Positions 13,288 through 23,880 of a DNA stretch of 64,000 nucleotides are shown here, one piece after another. Every line of letters starts with the position of its first letter. The first letter of the stretch is position 1. Made by a program: the position numbers and the translations under genes. The notes under the pieces were generated by a model, which did no database searches, was not told the origin of the DNA, and saw nothing but the letters and a program-made list of their open reading frames with translations. Origin of the DNA: Lingula anatina (lineage: Eukaryota; Brachiopoda; Lingulata; Lingulida; Lingulidae); the NCBI RefSeq assembly GCF_001039355.2, contig NW_019775564.1:255136-319135 (forward strand). The letters are read 5' to 3'.

Positions 13288-13738
13288 GTCACCTGTATAA
13301 ACTAATGGGGAACAGACTATGGTTCCTAGCAGACTTCAATTCCTGTCACACCTGTATAAACTAATGGGGAACGGACTATGGTTCCTAGCAGACTTCAATT
13401 CCTGTCACACCTGTATAAACTAATGGGGAACGGACTATGGTTCCTAGCAGACTTCAATTCCTGTCACACCTGTATAAACTAATGGGGAACGGACTATGGT
13501 TCCTAGCAGACTTCAATTCCTGTCACACCTGTATAAACTAATGGGGAACGGACTATGGTTCCTAGCAGACTTCAATTCCTGTCACACCTGTATAAACTAA
13601 TGGGGAACGGACTATGGTTCCTAGCAGACTTCAATTCCTGTCACACCTGTATAAACTAATGGGGAACGGACTATGGTTCCTAGCAGACTTCAATTCCTGT
13701 CACACCTGTATAAACTAATGGGGAACGGACTATGGTTC
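13288..13738. repeat. 59-bp minisatellite, about 7.5 copies, abutting an assembly gap
   Basis: Near-perfect head-to-tail units of 59 bp (CACCTGTATAAACTAATGGGG ... CTTCAATTCCTGT). Only the first unit differs visibly (GAACAGAC for GAACGGAC). The array runs straight into N at 13739, so the true copy number is unknown. Confidence 0.97.
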
Positions 13739-13739
13739 N
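13739..13739. other. Assembly gap (single N)
   Basis: One N at the edge of the 59-bp minisatellite. The sequence after it is unrelated, so linkage of the CCN-like gene to what follows depends on scaffolding. Confidence 0.95.
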
Positions 13740-15182
13740 TTAAGTTAATATAGTAAATAATAGTTTGAAATTCAATATTCTCATCTTTATTTGTTTCACT
13801 TTAAAGAGCTCAGTGAATACTAAAATTTCTGATATATTTTGTACATAAATATATTTATGAATGAATAAAAATTATTCTTAATGTATAGCACTGTGCACTT
13901 GTTTACCGACAAATATGAACAGTGTTAGTACGTGTCAAATAATCCTGAAAAAAAGGGAAATTTCCAAGATAAAGAAATTTATAACGAGTATTCAGTAAAC
14001 TGACGTGTCGTGGCATTGCCTCAACCTTGGATTAAAATTTTAATTAAATGCATTATAATATTAAAATTATACCGAGTGAGAGAAAAAATACTTTAAGAAA
14101 TTTAAAACCAGACACAAAGCGCAGGCACTGTCACAATGTATATGTTTATGGGACCCAAGGGCAGGAGGGTCCAAACGTTAATGTATTAATATTATGTCCT
14201 TTGGCAGTGAGGACAGACGTTCACTTGAATGTCATTTTCACAAACCACAGTTGGGACGTTTTCTTTTGACTTCTCCTTGGTGATTTTTCACCGGGTTGTG
14301 CCATAAAAAAGCCATCTATCACCGACTAAAAAAAGCTCATGGCGACCATCCTCAGTCACCACCTTATAATCGCTTTCTATGATATCGTTCCCTTCCAGCA
14401 CATCGTCCAAATAATTACCTGTGAAAAAATCGTCAGCATACAGCGGCGCTTTGACATTACTGATCTCGAATTCTAACGCGAAATAACGCATATGAAATTT
14501 ATCTCCAAGCTGAGGAGAGCGACGCAGACGAAACCTTGAGACCGGAGGCCCCCCGTAGCTAGCTCCGCCCACCGTAACAGACATCGGACAATAGAAAGGC
14601 TTGCGTGTAATCTCCTTCTGTTATAACTCCTTGATGGGACAGACTCCTCAAAATTCTGATAAGGAACGCAGACTACAATGTAAGAAAATTGTCCTAAGTA
14701 CACCTTTTCACAATTTCTTGACTAGTCACCACGGAAAAAGAATGCAATTATGCCCAATATAAACCAGGTTTTAAGGATGTATGTCCCAAAGCTTTGAAAT
14801 AAGAACTGCCTGTGAAGCAAAGTATTTTCACCATTTTATAACTAATTTTTATGAGATTTTAAAAAGTATGAGAACTGTCTATTTTAAAATAGCACTTCAT
14901 TCATTTATGAATTGCATTTTTTTTTCATTTTAATTGAAATGCTTTTATCACTACATCTTTGAGATAAATTTTTTTTCGAGTTTTTGAACACTGTTAAGTG
15001 CACTGAAATTTTGAGAATGCACCATAAAGTGACTGATTACTATCACTGGAGATATTTTACTATTACTAGAGGTCATGGACTATTAATACAGCTCATACAT
15101 ACAGTTGACCTTAAGGTCATTGACAGATAATGATTTTAGATAATTGACAGATAATGATTTTAGATAATTTCACTCTCTACAG
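13740..15182. other. AT-rich intron/intergenic DNA upstream of the CARD exon
   Basis: No first-half CARD exon can be identified here. An isolated GC-richer minus-strand open frame (14288-14584) is listed separately. A 26-bp direct duplication (TTGACAGATAATGATTTTAGATAA) lies at about 15118-15168, just before the acceptor at 15182. Confidence 0.45.
14288..14584 (-). CDS. Hypothetical 98-aa open frame
   Basis: This minus-strand frame begins MSVTVGGASYGGPPVSRF and ends DRWLFYGTTR. It is GC-richer than its AT-rich surroundings and has balanced, globular-looking composition (many D, E, F, L, Y; no low complexity), which favours real coding or former coding. I recognise no family, signal peptide or membrane segment. 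It could be an uninterrupted small gene, one exon, or a fragment of a mobile element. No splice partners are evident. Confidence 0.3.
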   Translation of the reverse strand: MSVTVGGASYGGPPVSRFRLRRSPQLGDKFHMRYFALEFEISNVKAPLYADDFFTGNYLDDVLEGNDIIESDYKVVTEDGRHELFLVGDRWLFYGTTR

Positions 15183-16424
15183 GCCAACTATAAGTCAGAG
15201 AAGGAGAAGACCCTGGCAGTGTTGGACGGTCTTCCCAGAAACAAAGAGGTCTTGTATGCCTTTGTGGACATCATAAAGGAAGACTACCCCCATGTTGCTG
15301 GACCTCTCAAACAAGATCTTGATGCTGCATGTGCTGGACCAAGCTTGCCACCACCAGGTATTTCTTTTTAATAATTGATATAACAGTTATCATTATAAAT
15401 AGAATAAAAATAAAAAGGAGAGGGTGGAGAGAAAAAAATAATCATATAGCATAATGCTGTATAACAGAGGAGTTACAAAAACCGGGTAAATTTTTTGATA
15501 TAAAGAAATGTATGACAAGTATTCCAAATATATAGCTTACCAGAGAACAGTCTTTTGCAATAAAACTATAATGTTGCTAAAAAATTGGGATTTGTTTCAA
15601 CAGTCCCTCGTTAAAGTTAAAATGGTTGTTCCATACCAGTTCCAGTTTCTGAGAGTGATGACAACAAGAAACTGGTAGAACATTGCCAGCCAGATTCTGC
15701 CAGTGATGACACAGCCCCATGTCCAGATGGCTTGGTATCTGTTCATCCAACTGAACTTCAGAAGATGATCAACGCTCAGCTCCAGCACTTTTCTGCAGCA
15801 CTAGCAGCAGAACAAAAGAAGACCCAGGAGCAGGAGAACGGAAAGCTTTGGTCAGAAGTCCACAAGTTGAAGGAAGAAAAGAAGACCCAGGAGCAGGAGG
15901 CCCAAAAGCTTTGGTCAGAATTCCAGATGCTGAAGGCAGAAAAGAAGACCCAGGAGCAAGAGAACCAAAACCTTTGGTCAGAATTCCAGATGTTGAAGGC
16001 AGAAAAGAAGACCCAGGAGCAAGAGAACCAAAACCTTTGGTCAGAAGTCCAGGCGTTGAAGGCAGAAAACAAAGAAGTTAAACAACAACAAGAAACTACC
16101 AAAAAGAGAATGGATGAAGCATCTAAAATGATCCAAAAATTAGAAGGTGAATGTGCAAAATATAAGAAGACCATCTCACAGCAAGCAACCACCATCAATA
16201 GACAAGCCAATGAAATACAAACACAAAAAGAAGTAATACATCGCCACGAAGACACAATTACCAGACAGAACAATAGGATCAGCAAACTTGAGGCTGATAA
16301 ACAACGATACCAGAATAGCTGTTGTGCAAGAACATTTTCCTGCTTCTTCCCAAGAGAGGCAGACAATGATAACATTATACTGCCCACAAATGCCAATGAG
16401 CGGACAGACAACAACAACCTCTAG
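15183..16424 (+). CDS. CARD/death-fold plus coiled-coil protein (3' exons)
   Basis: Two exons: 15183-15357 (acceptor CTCTACAG, donor GTATTT) and 15640-16424 (acceptor ATACCAG), joined in phase 1 and ending at TAG 16422-16424. Exon one encodes KTLAVLDGLPRNKEVLYAFV followed by DIIKEDYPHVAGPL. This resembles helices 4-6 of a CARD (LLdlLprrG...aFleaLretgq..La..L), so the first half of the domain lies on an upstream exon I cannot find, possibly beyond the gap at 13739. The second exon encodes an acidic linker, a long charged coiled coil of about 190 residues with four 21-residue repeats, and a Cys-containing tail (SCCARTFSCFF) near the C-terminus that could be membrane-linked or lipidated. CARD proteins assemble signalling complexes in apoptosis and innate immunity. 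A death or DED fold is the alternative. Function is inferred from the fold only. Confidence 0.65.
15814..16065. repeat. In-frame 63-bp tandem repeat, 4 copies
   Basis: Four units of 63 bp inside the coiled-coil exon, each encoding 21 residues of pattern KKTQEQENQNLWSEFQMLKAE. Units 2-4 differ by only a few substitutions. The 21-residue period is three heptads, so copy-number change lengthens the coiled coil without breaking its register. Confidence 0.97.
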
Positions 16425-16915
16425 ATCAGTAAAAATGAAAATTCTGAGAATGTAAGGCCACATTTTTTTTTATTTTTTTGGATGACATCCTGTGCACGCA
16501 CTGATTTTCGTCCGTTCTCTGAAGAAAAAAAAATCACCCCCAACGAAGTCGGTTGTCGCAAATGTTGTTATTGAATTTGCCAAAAAATGAGCTTTCTGCG
16601 CCACGTGGAAATATGGTCACTTTGCCGTCAAATTCATCTCTAAGATTACTTTCAAATTACACGACAATTAAAGTCATAAAGAGTACAGGGGCCGTCATTT
16701 TGGATTGGTATGCCATAATATAGGGCATGGAGATATCACCTTTTTACAATTATACGAAAGGCTGGCAGTGGCCAGCAACTATCGCCCTTAAAATTTCAGT
16801 GACATTCTGTCCAAAGCAGCACATTCATGATTTTTTTTTTTTTTTTTTTTGTAACGAAAAAAGGGTCAACAAGACCCAGGAGCAAGAGAACCAAAAGGTA
16901 TTTGGTGGGCTGAAG
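16425..16915. other. 3' UTR and flank of the CARD gene
   Basis: Contains T-rich runs (about 16464-16479 and 16830-16851) and, at 16871-16917, a decayed copy of the 63-bp coiled-coil repeat (AAGACCCAGGAGCAAGAGA) that abuts the left end of the foldback element. No independent gene is seen. Confidence 0.55.
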
Positions 16916-18150
16916 GTCGGACAGGCTATGGAACGCCATCCACGCAAAAAATCAGACTTGCATTTTAATAGCCAAATGGCATTCTAACAGCCTACAAGAA
17001 ATCTAACAGTGGTTAAAATAAACTAATAGCCAACCCATAAAATTTAATAGCGTTAAAAAATCTTACACCCAACTCATAATCTTACAGCCAACTTCTCAAA
17101 ACAGCCAAGTCAGCATCTAACGCTAGAGGTCACTGCTGTCACGGGTCTATCCGTGGACGGCGCGTAAAGTGATGACGTCATCTGGAGCCTGAGAGATGTT
17201 GTTTAACATCCACATTACGTGGATGGAAGGTCAAATCAGAACTAATATGAAATAGTATTTTGCCACTGGAATCCGTGGAGTTCCTTCTCGAAAGATGCAC
17301 AAGAAAACGGTGTTCAGTTTCAAACCCCCGCACTAAGTAATGCAAGGTTACATCGCGTAGGGTAAAACATGGCGGTGCCTAGGACACATTGTCCTATCAT
17401 AGGCCGCAACTGGACGTAATCTTCATATGCATGAATCAAAACTGTGACTTAATTTCACCTAATGCATAATCTGGGTCACTAGTCTCACGTTTTACTACGA
17501 TGGTAATACAAGTCCAATGTTCATCGCATTACAATCACCGATGGGATGACAGTGAACGTTCTATTTAAAATGATTCTTTTAGAAACATATATTTATAAGT
17601 GATTTAATATATAGAACAAGATAAAACAAACGCTTTGTTGAAAAGATTTTTATTATAAAATAAAAATATGGTAAAGGGACCAAAACAATGGGGAAATAAT
17701 TCTATGTCTACTGAGGCTTTTTTGCTCTTACATTTTCACGCTAAATTCATTCCAGATTAATATCAAAACCACATAAAATATTCAATTAGGACAAACATGC
17801 GTACTTGGGAGTTTATCTTTATGTTACATGTTCATATACAGAAAAGAGAATATATTACAAGCACTGGGAGTTACATTCATATTTAAATGACGTCATCACT
17901 TTACGCGCCCTCCACGGATAGACCCGTGACAGCAGTGACCTCTAGCGTTAGATGCTAACTTGCCTGTTTTGAGAAGTTGGCTGTAAGATTATGAGTTGGC
18001 TATTAGATTTTTTAACACTGTTAAATTTTATGAGTTGGCTATTAGATTATTTTGACCACTGTTAGATTTCTTGTAGGCTGTTAGAATGTCATTTGGCTAT
18101 TAAATTGCAAGTCTGATTTTTTGCGTGGATGGCGTTCCATAACAGGCCAC
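16916..18150. mobile_element. Foldback / long-TIR DNA element, non-autonomous
   Basis: About 260 bp at each end are inverted copies: 16928-17180 (CTATGGAACGCCATCCACGC ... ACGCGTAAAGTGATGACGTCAT-type end) pairs with 17886-18145. The inner ends match almost perfectly (TCACTGCTGTCACGGGTCTA against its complement). The outer ends diverge beyond GGCCTGTTATGGAACG. Each arm also contains short internal repeats (TCTAACAGCC / CTAATAGCCAAC). The roughly 700-bp centre is AT-rich with no transposase. I cannot define target-site duplications, so the superfamily is open. Confidence 0.85.
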
Positions 18151-19300
18151 CCGACAGTTTGGCTGCTTCGTGTGAGTCAAAGTAGACAAAATGGCATAGA
18201 CCGAAATGACCTTTAAGAGATTTGGTAGTATCAAGCATATCTTTGCATAATTTTTTTAACATTTCTGTGAAGTGTTCATAATGTTTTAAATAATATTCTG
18301 AGAGTACAAATGAAAACACACTGTTTGTTTAATATTTGTTTTATTAATTGCTATACCAACAAAATGCATGAAATATCCTTTAATAGATTTGATAATATAC
18401 AGCATATCTAATCATGACTTTTTTTTACCTTTCAACTAAGTATTCACAATGCTTTAATAATTTGAGAGCATGGATAAAGCCATATTATTAGTTGGATGGG
18501 TTTCTTTGGAAAATTTGTGTTTCAGCTGTGAACTGACAGCATTCCTTTACTTAAAGTATTTTTTTTGCCTGCTCGCACCGATTTCGGGGTCTCCAGAGGA
18601 TGTCATCCATAGAAATAAAAAAGCAGGGCCTAACTTGCCCTTTTTCATTGCACTTAGACTTAGATTAAAAATAATAAAAATGAACACTAAATCCTGAAAT
18701 CAAGCATAATCCTGAAAATTTCCACCTTTGTATGATAGTTAGTTAGCATTATAAATTTTTTTAGTTATTTACTGTTCTTATTTCTTAGTTAGTTAGCATT
18801 ATTAATTTTTTAGTTATTTACCATTACCGAGCTTATTGCTTAGTTATTTAGCATTATTTATTTCTTATTCATTAAACATCATTAGACGGCTCTTAATTTT
18901 TTTTTAAAATTGCTGTATCTGTGTCTGAATATTTAAAAGACAGCTCTCAATTATTTTAATTGTCGTGTTTTAAAATATATATGTATATCTATTGGAATTT
19001 TATCTATATCTTATTTAGGTATTTCAACAAGCAATCTATTATGGTAAAAACTTGAAAATTTCATCACTTAAAAATAATTAAAATTTGCAATTGCGTAAAT
19101 CCGATGGATTTTTCAAAATTACGTCTCCCCGACTCCTGGGTATGACGAAATTTTCAAAACTCCAACCTTCAGGCTTTTATCCTTATCAGCTTTTATCCTT
19201 GTCCCTTATATATTGTGGGATATTTAGCACTACTTCCTAAGTTATTTTCTGGTTGTAAATAATAATCTATTTATTAGTATGGGTGGGGGTTTATACAAAA
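18151..19300. other. No gene recognised; AT-rich intergenic
   Basis: AT-rich, with internal similarity of short blocks (TTAGTTAGTTAGCATTAT at about 18740 and 18788). No exon or element ends recognised. Confidence 0.45.
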
Positions 19301-19309
19301 ATAAAAACA

Positions 19310-19515
19310 CCATTAGTCGTCGTCGTTATCAGATCAGACGAATTAAAAACATGATTAGACGTCATCGTTATCAGATTAGACGGCAATGCTTTAGAATTAA
19401 TCAAGGCACTTCTGAATTTCATGCATTAAAAACACGATTAGATGTTGTAGTTATCCGATCAGACGAATTAAAAACACGATTAGACGTCGTAGTTATCAGA
19501 TCAGACGGCAAAATA
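19310..19515. repeat. Degenerate 42-bp tandem repeat
   Basis: Units of the type GAATTAAAAACACGATTAGA followed by CGTCGTAGTTATCAGATCAG. The period is 42 bp in the two cleanest units, with more decayed units on either side. The 117-aa frame across it (ELKTRLDVVVIRSD repeated) follows from the 42-bp period and is not good evidence of a gene. Confidence 0.8.
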
Positions 19516-20731
19516 CGACTAGTCGTCAAAACGCAACTAGAAGCCAAAACTCAATTTGTGCTAGATGGCGCTCATGTCAATGGTCTTGGCTACCCTTGCG
19601 CTGATGTCACAGTCAATAACGTGAAATTCTGACACTGACAAGTGCTTGTGTTTGACAGATTGAGAAGAGTTGACAGGTGTTGTACTATAGTAGGCTAGTA
19701 TGTGATAGATACAATACGAGTCGCCGAGCTGTACGTGAAATATTACGAGCGTATATTGTCGAGCCGCAGGCTCACAGATTAAGAAAATTGTCGTTGTCAA
19801 AGAAGGCAGGAAATTTACTTTGGAAGTGTACATTTTTAAACTTTCGTTTTCACATTATGTATTTTGAGCAACTTGTCGTTCAAATTCGAGAACGCAAATT
19901 TTCAGTTTTTAGATAAATGCTGTTTCGTGATATTAAAAGTTTGAGAAACGACTTCTTTTCATTGTTGTTTTATCCGTGGTAGGCGCTAGGACCCGATATA
20001 CAGATACTGGGCCCTTAATTTTTTTTTTTAATTATTAGCTATATAGTGAGTAACGGGAGTACAACAGACCGGGACGCACTCGCATATGATGTGCTTGTAT
20101 GTCGAATACAACACGGCCCGAGTCTTTTGCTCTACGCGTTAGCCGTGGTTTAAAGAGAATTACAAGAATGGCTAACAACATTCAGAGTATTCGAGCGAGG
20201 AATGTTGAAGCTGCTTCTATAACGTCTGCCATTTTTATCACTGTGGATCATGCAGGGTTCTCCCCAGGATTTGAAAATAGCCCTTATTTTTTTTTTACGG
20301 NCATCACAGCTGTATATTGTTAGAAATAGTTCTTTTTATTACAGATACCGTGTCTAACATGATTAATGGTTAAAAATACAAAACAGTGGTGAAAATATAC
20401 ATATTTTATACCATTAATAAGAGGTACCCCCTCAAATCCACTGTTTCACTGTGACTTCTACAGATGTAAAGAAATAGCTATTAAATTGAAAATACGCCAT
20501 CAAATGTCAAATGGGTTGTTCTCCTTTGCATTGCACACTCCAATTCATGTCACAGTTAATTAGTAAGTTTAATATCAGGGCTCAAAGATGGTGGTTTACA
20601 GTACTATTTAGGTAAATATCATGCCAAACTTAGGAAAGGCATTGGAGTTCGATGTGTTTCTACTTACAATATGAACAGTAAATTCTCATGTTTTATTGAA
20701 ATCGGAGCAAATGGTTACTGCTATTTTCCAG
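19516..20731. other. Intergenic, with assembly gap at 20301
   Basis: No coding exon is recognised. The last ~100 bp before 20732 resemble intron 4 of the other PhyH units (TTAGGTAAATATCATGCCAAA ... GAAAAGGCATT), so exons 1-4 of unit A would be expected left of here, in or before the gap at 20301. Confidence 0.6.
20301..20301. other. Assembly gap (single N)
   Basis: A single N just after a T run, about 430 bp before the first visible exon of unit A. Confidence 0.95.
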
Positions 20732-21960
20732 TTATTGGTACTTTTACGGCAACCTGTTTCCGGACATGGCCACAGTGTGGATTGCTGTGGACAGAGCAGA
20801 CAAGACAAATGGATGTCTACAGGTAATGAAACACAGCGTTCTAAATAGATATCTTTAACTTTCACAGAATTCATCAAGGCGAGTGTTGATGCCAATGTTC
20901 ATTTCTCTAGACTAGTCAGTAAATGAACCATTTGTTACTCCCATATTTATCAAAAAAAAAAAATAAAAAAAAAAAAAAACATGTGACACACATATTGCAT
21001 ATTCATTTGCCGTACATATTTAGGTGACTTATCACCGCAATGTTTAAAACATGCAGATACTGCCAGGTTCTCATCGAGCTGGTCGAATAGAGCACGTAAA
21101 AGTTGGTGACCAGGCAGGGGCTGAACCGGAACGCGTAGAGTTCCTGGCCAAAGTTTGCCCCTTGACCTACGTCCAGCTTGACCCTGGAGACGCTATGTTT
21201 TTCCACTGCAACCTGCTACATCGAAGTGACCAGAATCACAGCCAGAACTGGCGTTGGGCTTACCTTGTCTGCTATAACCGTGCATCCAATGACCCAGTGT
21301 GTAAACATCACCATCCTAACTACACGCCCCTGATTAAGGTAGGCATAGTACAATCATTGTGGGCATACATGTAGTACATTTTTTTCAGTTTCATTATTTT
21401 TTTTGTACTATTTTTTATTTTCATATTTGATAGTTAAATTTGCGTAATATAAAACATTTAAAGTTGCACATACATGTGTATCTGAATAGATCCTTGACGT
21501 CCATTTTATTATTAACCCATTTAACATTCATGCGCATAAGTGACCTTTACATTGGTTTTTATAATGCATCTATATTGTCTTTATTTATTGTCAGCCTTTC
21601 TTCTTTTGCTCACAATAACGGGATATTAAGTCTATTTCAAATGTGCCAGTAGTCATCACACAGGCAAAATATGAATGCTCCTTTCTCCATTTATTTCTAT
21701 GGGCGATTTCACTCTTCTCAACAACTGTTCCTATCGGAAAAAAGCGTCACGTCGCATACAACTGTTCTACTACAAAACATAGCAATTGACGTGGCACTTT
21801 ATTTCATAATAACTTTTTGATAGTTCATTTTTATATCAAGGTACCGAACAGCAGAATTAAGGAATGTGGCACCAAAACACCCATCGAAGAAAAACTATTC
21901 TTCCAAGGACCGGAAAGAGACCTTGACCCTGCTATAGAAGTGCTAAAGAGAAAACCCTAA
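20732..21960 (+). CDS. PhyH-family dioxygenase, unit A (exons 5-7 only)
   Basis: Three exons: 20732-20822, 21057-21338 and 21841-21960, with the same lengths (91/282/120 nt) and phases as exons 5-7 of the complete paralogues. They encode the C-terminal half of a PhyH-family Fe(II)/2-oxoglutarate oxygenase, from [12 protein letters not shown] to the stop at 21958-21960. The distal iron ligand is present ([11 protein letters not shown]). The first iron ligands (HQD, in exon 4) are not, since no exon 1-4 is visible between the N at 20301 and here. One odd change: QNWRWAY where all paralogues have QNRRWA(Y/F), so the first Arg of the presumed 2-oxoglutarate site is Trp while the second remains. 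VCKHHH replaces VYKHHH/Y. It is either a full gene interrupted by the gap or a genuine half copy. Confidence 0.8.
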
Positions 21961-22839
21961 ACTACAGTATTTTCTGAGACTTTATTCAGACACTGATTAA
22001 TTGTGAGACACAATGTTACCATATGTGTTAAATGGTTTTTATTCTACTAACGGTTATGTGGCAAAGGCTATTTTGTTTTGAATTTTTTAATTATATATCA
22101 GGGATTTACACACACTGGACAATAGAAGGGTCGCCCCCATCGACCAATGCTTTTGGGGAGAAATTTTTCACGGACATTGTACAGACGTCTAATGCAGACA
22201 TAATGTTACAGGTCCAGGATTAATCTAGCCTACTTCGTTAGTGACCCAGACCACATCCTAATAAGGACCTGGCCCAGACCATTTCGTGACCAAGTTAATT
22301 GACCAACACCTTTTTTCCGACAGGAACAGAAGTTAATTGGCCTACAAGTTGAAATAAAAATGAAATAATAAAATAATAATAATAAATTAAATACGCTATC
22401 TGGCATTGATGCTGATTAACTTTTTCGGGTATTACTGTTATGAAATTGATTCAATCCCAAAGAGTGCAATAAGCCAAATGGTCAGATAGCGTACTTATGA
22501 AACCATTTATATTCTACTAAATAGTGGATCATAATAAAAGATACCACAATTAATGTTTATTCTCAATACTAGTAACGAATCTTTTAAGGAATACGATATA
22601 ATTAAGATTATCACGAACACACACACGGACGCAGGCAGGCAGGCACGCACACACACACACGTGTACACATATTTTACACGCCTATTTCAATAAACGGTGC
22701 ATACAAAACTAGTATCAATACAGGTGAACAGTGTATATATAATTTCTGATAAAATAGAAAAGGAAAACACACCTTCATAACACAAGTCTTACCTCTGTCT
22801 AAGCATATGGTGGTTAATTGGTAGAAATTAATCTACAAC
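21961..22839. other. 3' flank of unit A, co-duplicated intergenic DNA
   Basis: Shares blocks with the flanks of units D, E and F: GAGACACAATGTTACCATATG after the stop, later AACGAATCTTTTAAGGAATACG and a (CA)n tract at about 22617-22661. No gene is seen. This is part of the duplicated unit rather than unique sequence. Confidence 0.7.
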
Positions 22840-23045
22840 TGTAAATAAAACCGCAAACGCGTTGTTGAGTTTGTCAAACTGACCAAAGCACCGTTTTCAA
22901 ACAATGATATAGAATGCCGGAAGGTTTTATGTCTTCTGTTACAACATTTTATTTTTTCAACTTTTTTATTCATTTTTCAACGCACTACTTGTACATTATG
23001 ATAAAAAAATTATGGTAAAAAAATTCAGCATCCACGTTACATGAT
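22840..23045 (+). repeat. Copy of the PhyH 5'-flank repeat (orphan)
   Basis: A ~200-250 bp block (AAATAAAACCGCAAACGCG, GTTTGTCAAACTGAC, TTTTATGTCTTCTGTT, CAACGCACTACTTGTACATT) that lies just upstream of exon 1 in units B, D, F and G. Related copies are at 25512-25710, 34565-34795, 43556-43830 and 51815-52060. Copies not in front of an exon 1 are here, at 40590-40800 and inside intron 4 of F (46333-46518). The present copy is cut by the Tc1 insertion at about 23046. Confidence 0.7.
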
Positions 23046-23046
23046 A

Positions 23047-23695
23047 GGGGTGTCCGCGTATCACACCAAGAAGACAGGATCGCCTTCTCCTTAGAGTGCG
23101 CCGTGCTGGTCGTACAAAGACAACCAGTATCAGAAAAGAGTGGCATAATGTCATTCAAACGCCCGTTTCAAGGTCCCTCGTGAACAAGAGAATGCTGCAA
23201 GCCGGTTAGTTTGCACGAAGACCAGTAGAGAAACCAGTGTTAATAGCAGGTCATATACAGCAGTCTGCAATGGGCTAGGGACCACGTGCGTTTGCAGCCA
23301 AAACACGGGAATCGCGTCGTTTTCAGTAATGAGGCCAAATTTACATTGCAGATTTTTAGTGTTGACGGTCGAATCCGTGTCCGCCGACGTGTACGAGAGG
23401 CATAAAACGATAATCGTGTACTCAACCAGGATTCAACCAGGATTCCTGCATGGAGATTCTACAGCAAACAATGCTTCGATTCGTAAGAGTCATCTTCAGG
23501 AACAACTTTGGGTACCAAGACGACTGCGCAAACCCACATCGAGCTCGCAGAATTATTGATTTTCTTCAAAACCAATGGGTTCAGCAACTGCCCTGGCCTG
23601 AAAACTCCCCAGATATAAACCAATTGAAAATCTGAGGGCGGAAGTAACTCAAAGAATTAATAGCTATGGTCATCGGCCGGTAAATAGTGATTAAC
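23047..23695 (+). pseudogene. Tc1-type transposase pseudogene
   Basis: Several frames read like a Tc1 transposase: WARDHVRLQPKHGNRVVFSN then EAKFTLQIFSVDGRIRVRRR (family: W..VLFSDESRF.L...DGR..VWR, with the second catalytic Asp altered or shifted here), then HRARRIIDFLQNQWVQQLPW and PENSPDIN (family: LPWPA.SPDLNPIEH). Stops and frameshifts separate these blocks, and the third acidic residue is lost (DINQLK for DLNPIE). The copy interrupts the co-duplicated intergenic repeat at about 23046, so it inserted after that duplication. Confidence 0.85.
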
Positions 23696-23715
23696 TGCGA
23701 CAGGTCATTTTGCAG

Positions 23716-23880
23716 TGGCCTGTCCCAGAGGCAGCTTCTACAACAATTCCTCACCAGATGGCACCAGTGAGTGTGGCTTGTGTGGACCAGGGACGTGCCA
23801 GGACTTACAGGCCCAGACTACCTGTCAACTCTGTCCAGATGGCACTGTGTCACTGGCTGGCAGTACACATCTACACCAAT
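23716..23880 (+). CDS. Orphan GCC2/GCC3 (ephrin-receptor-like) cysteine-rich exon
   Basis: A 165-nt exon with good splice signals (TTTTGCAG before, GTGAGT after) and symmetric phase 1-1, encoding ACPRGSFYNN...CGLCGPGTCQDLQAQTTCQLCPDGT...GSTHLHQC. This is the GCC2/GCC3 or ephrin-receptor-like module (CPxGxY..C..CP.GTYQ...GQ..C..CP.GT.T...GS....C) found in large secreted or adhesion proteins, where it is typically a shuffled phase 1-1 exon. No neighbouring exon of such a protein is found. It sits 20 bp after the Tc1 relic, so transduction, a pseudogene, or an exon of a gene spanning the array are all possible. Confidence 0.7.

Noticed and set aside
13288-13738. Regular repeats considered as a CRISPR array
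   Set aside because: Units are contiguous 59-bp copies with no unique spacers, in a eukaryotic context.
15776-16417. 213-aa minus-strand frame opposite the coiled-coil exon
   Set aside because: Antisense shadow of the 63-bp repeats; the sense frame has matching splice sites and a coiled-coil pattern.
19279-19632. 117-aa frame with ELKTRLDVVVIRSD repeats
   Set aside because: Produced by the 42-bp tandem repeat; no splice context or family similarity.
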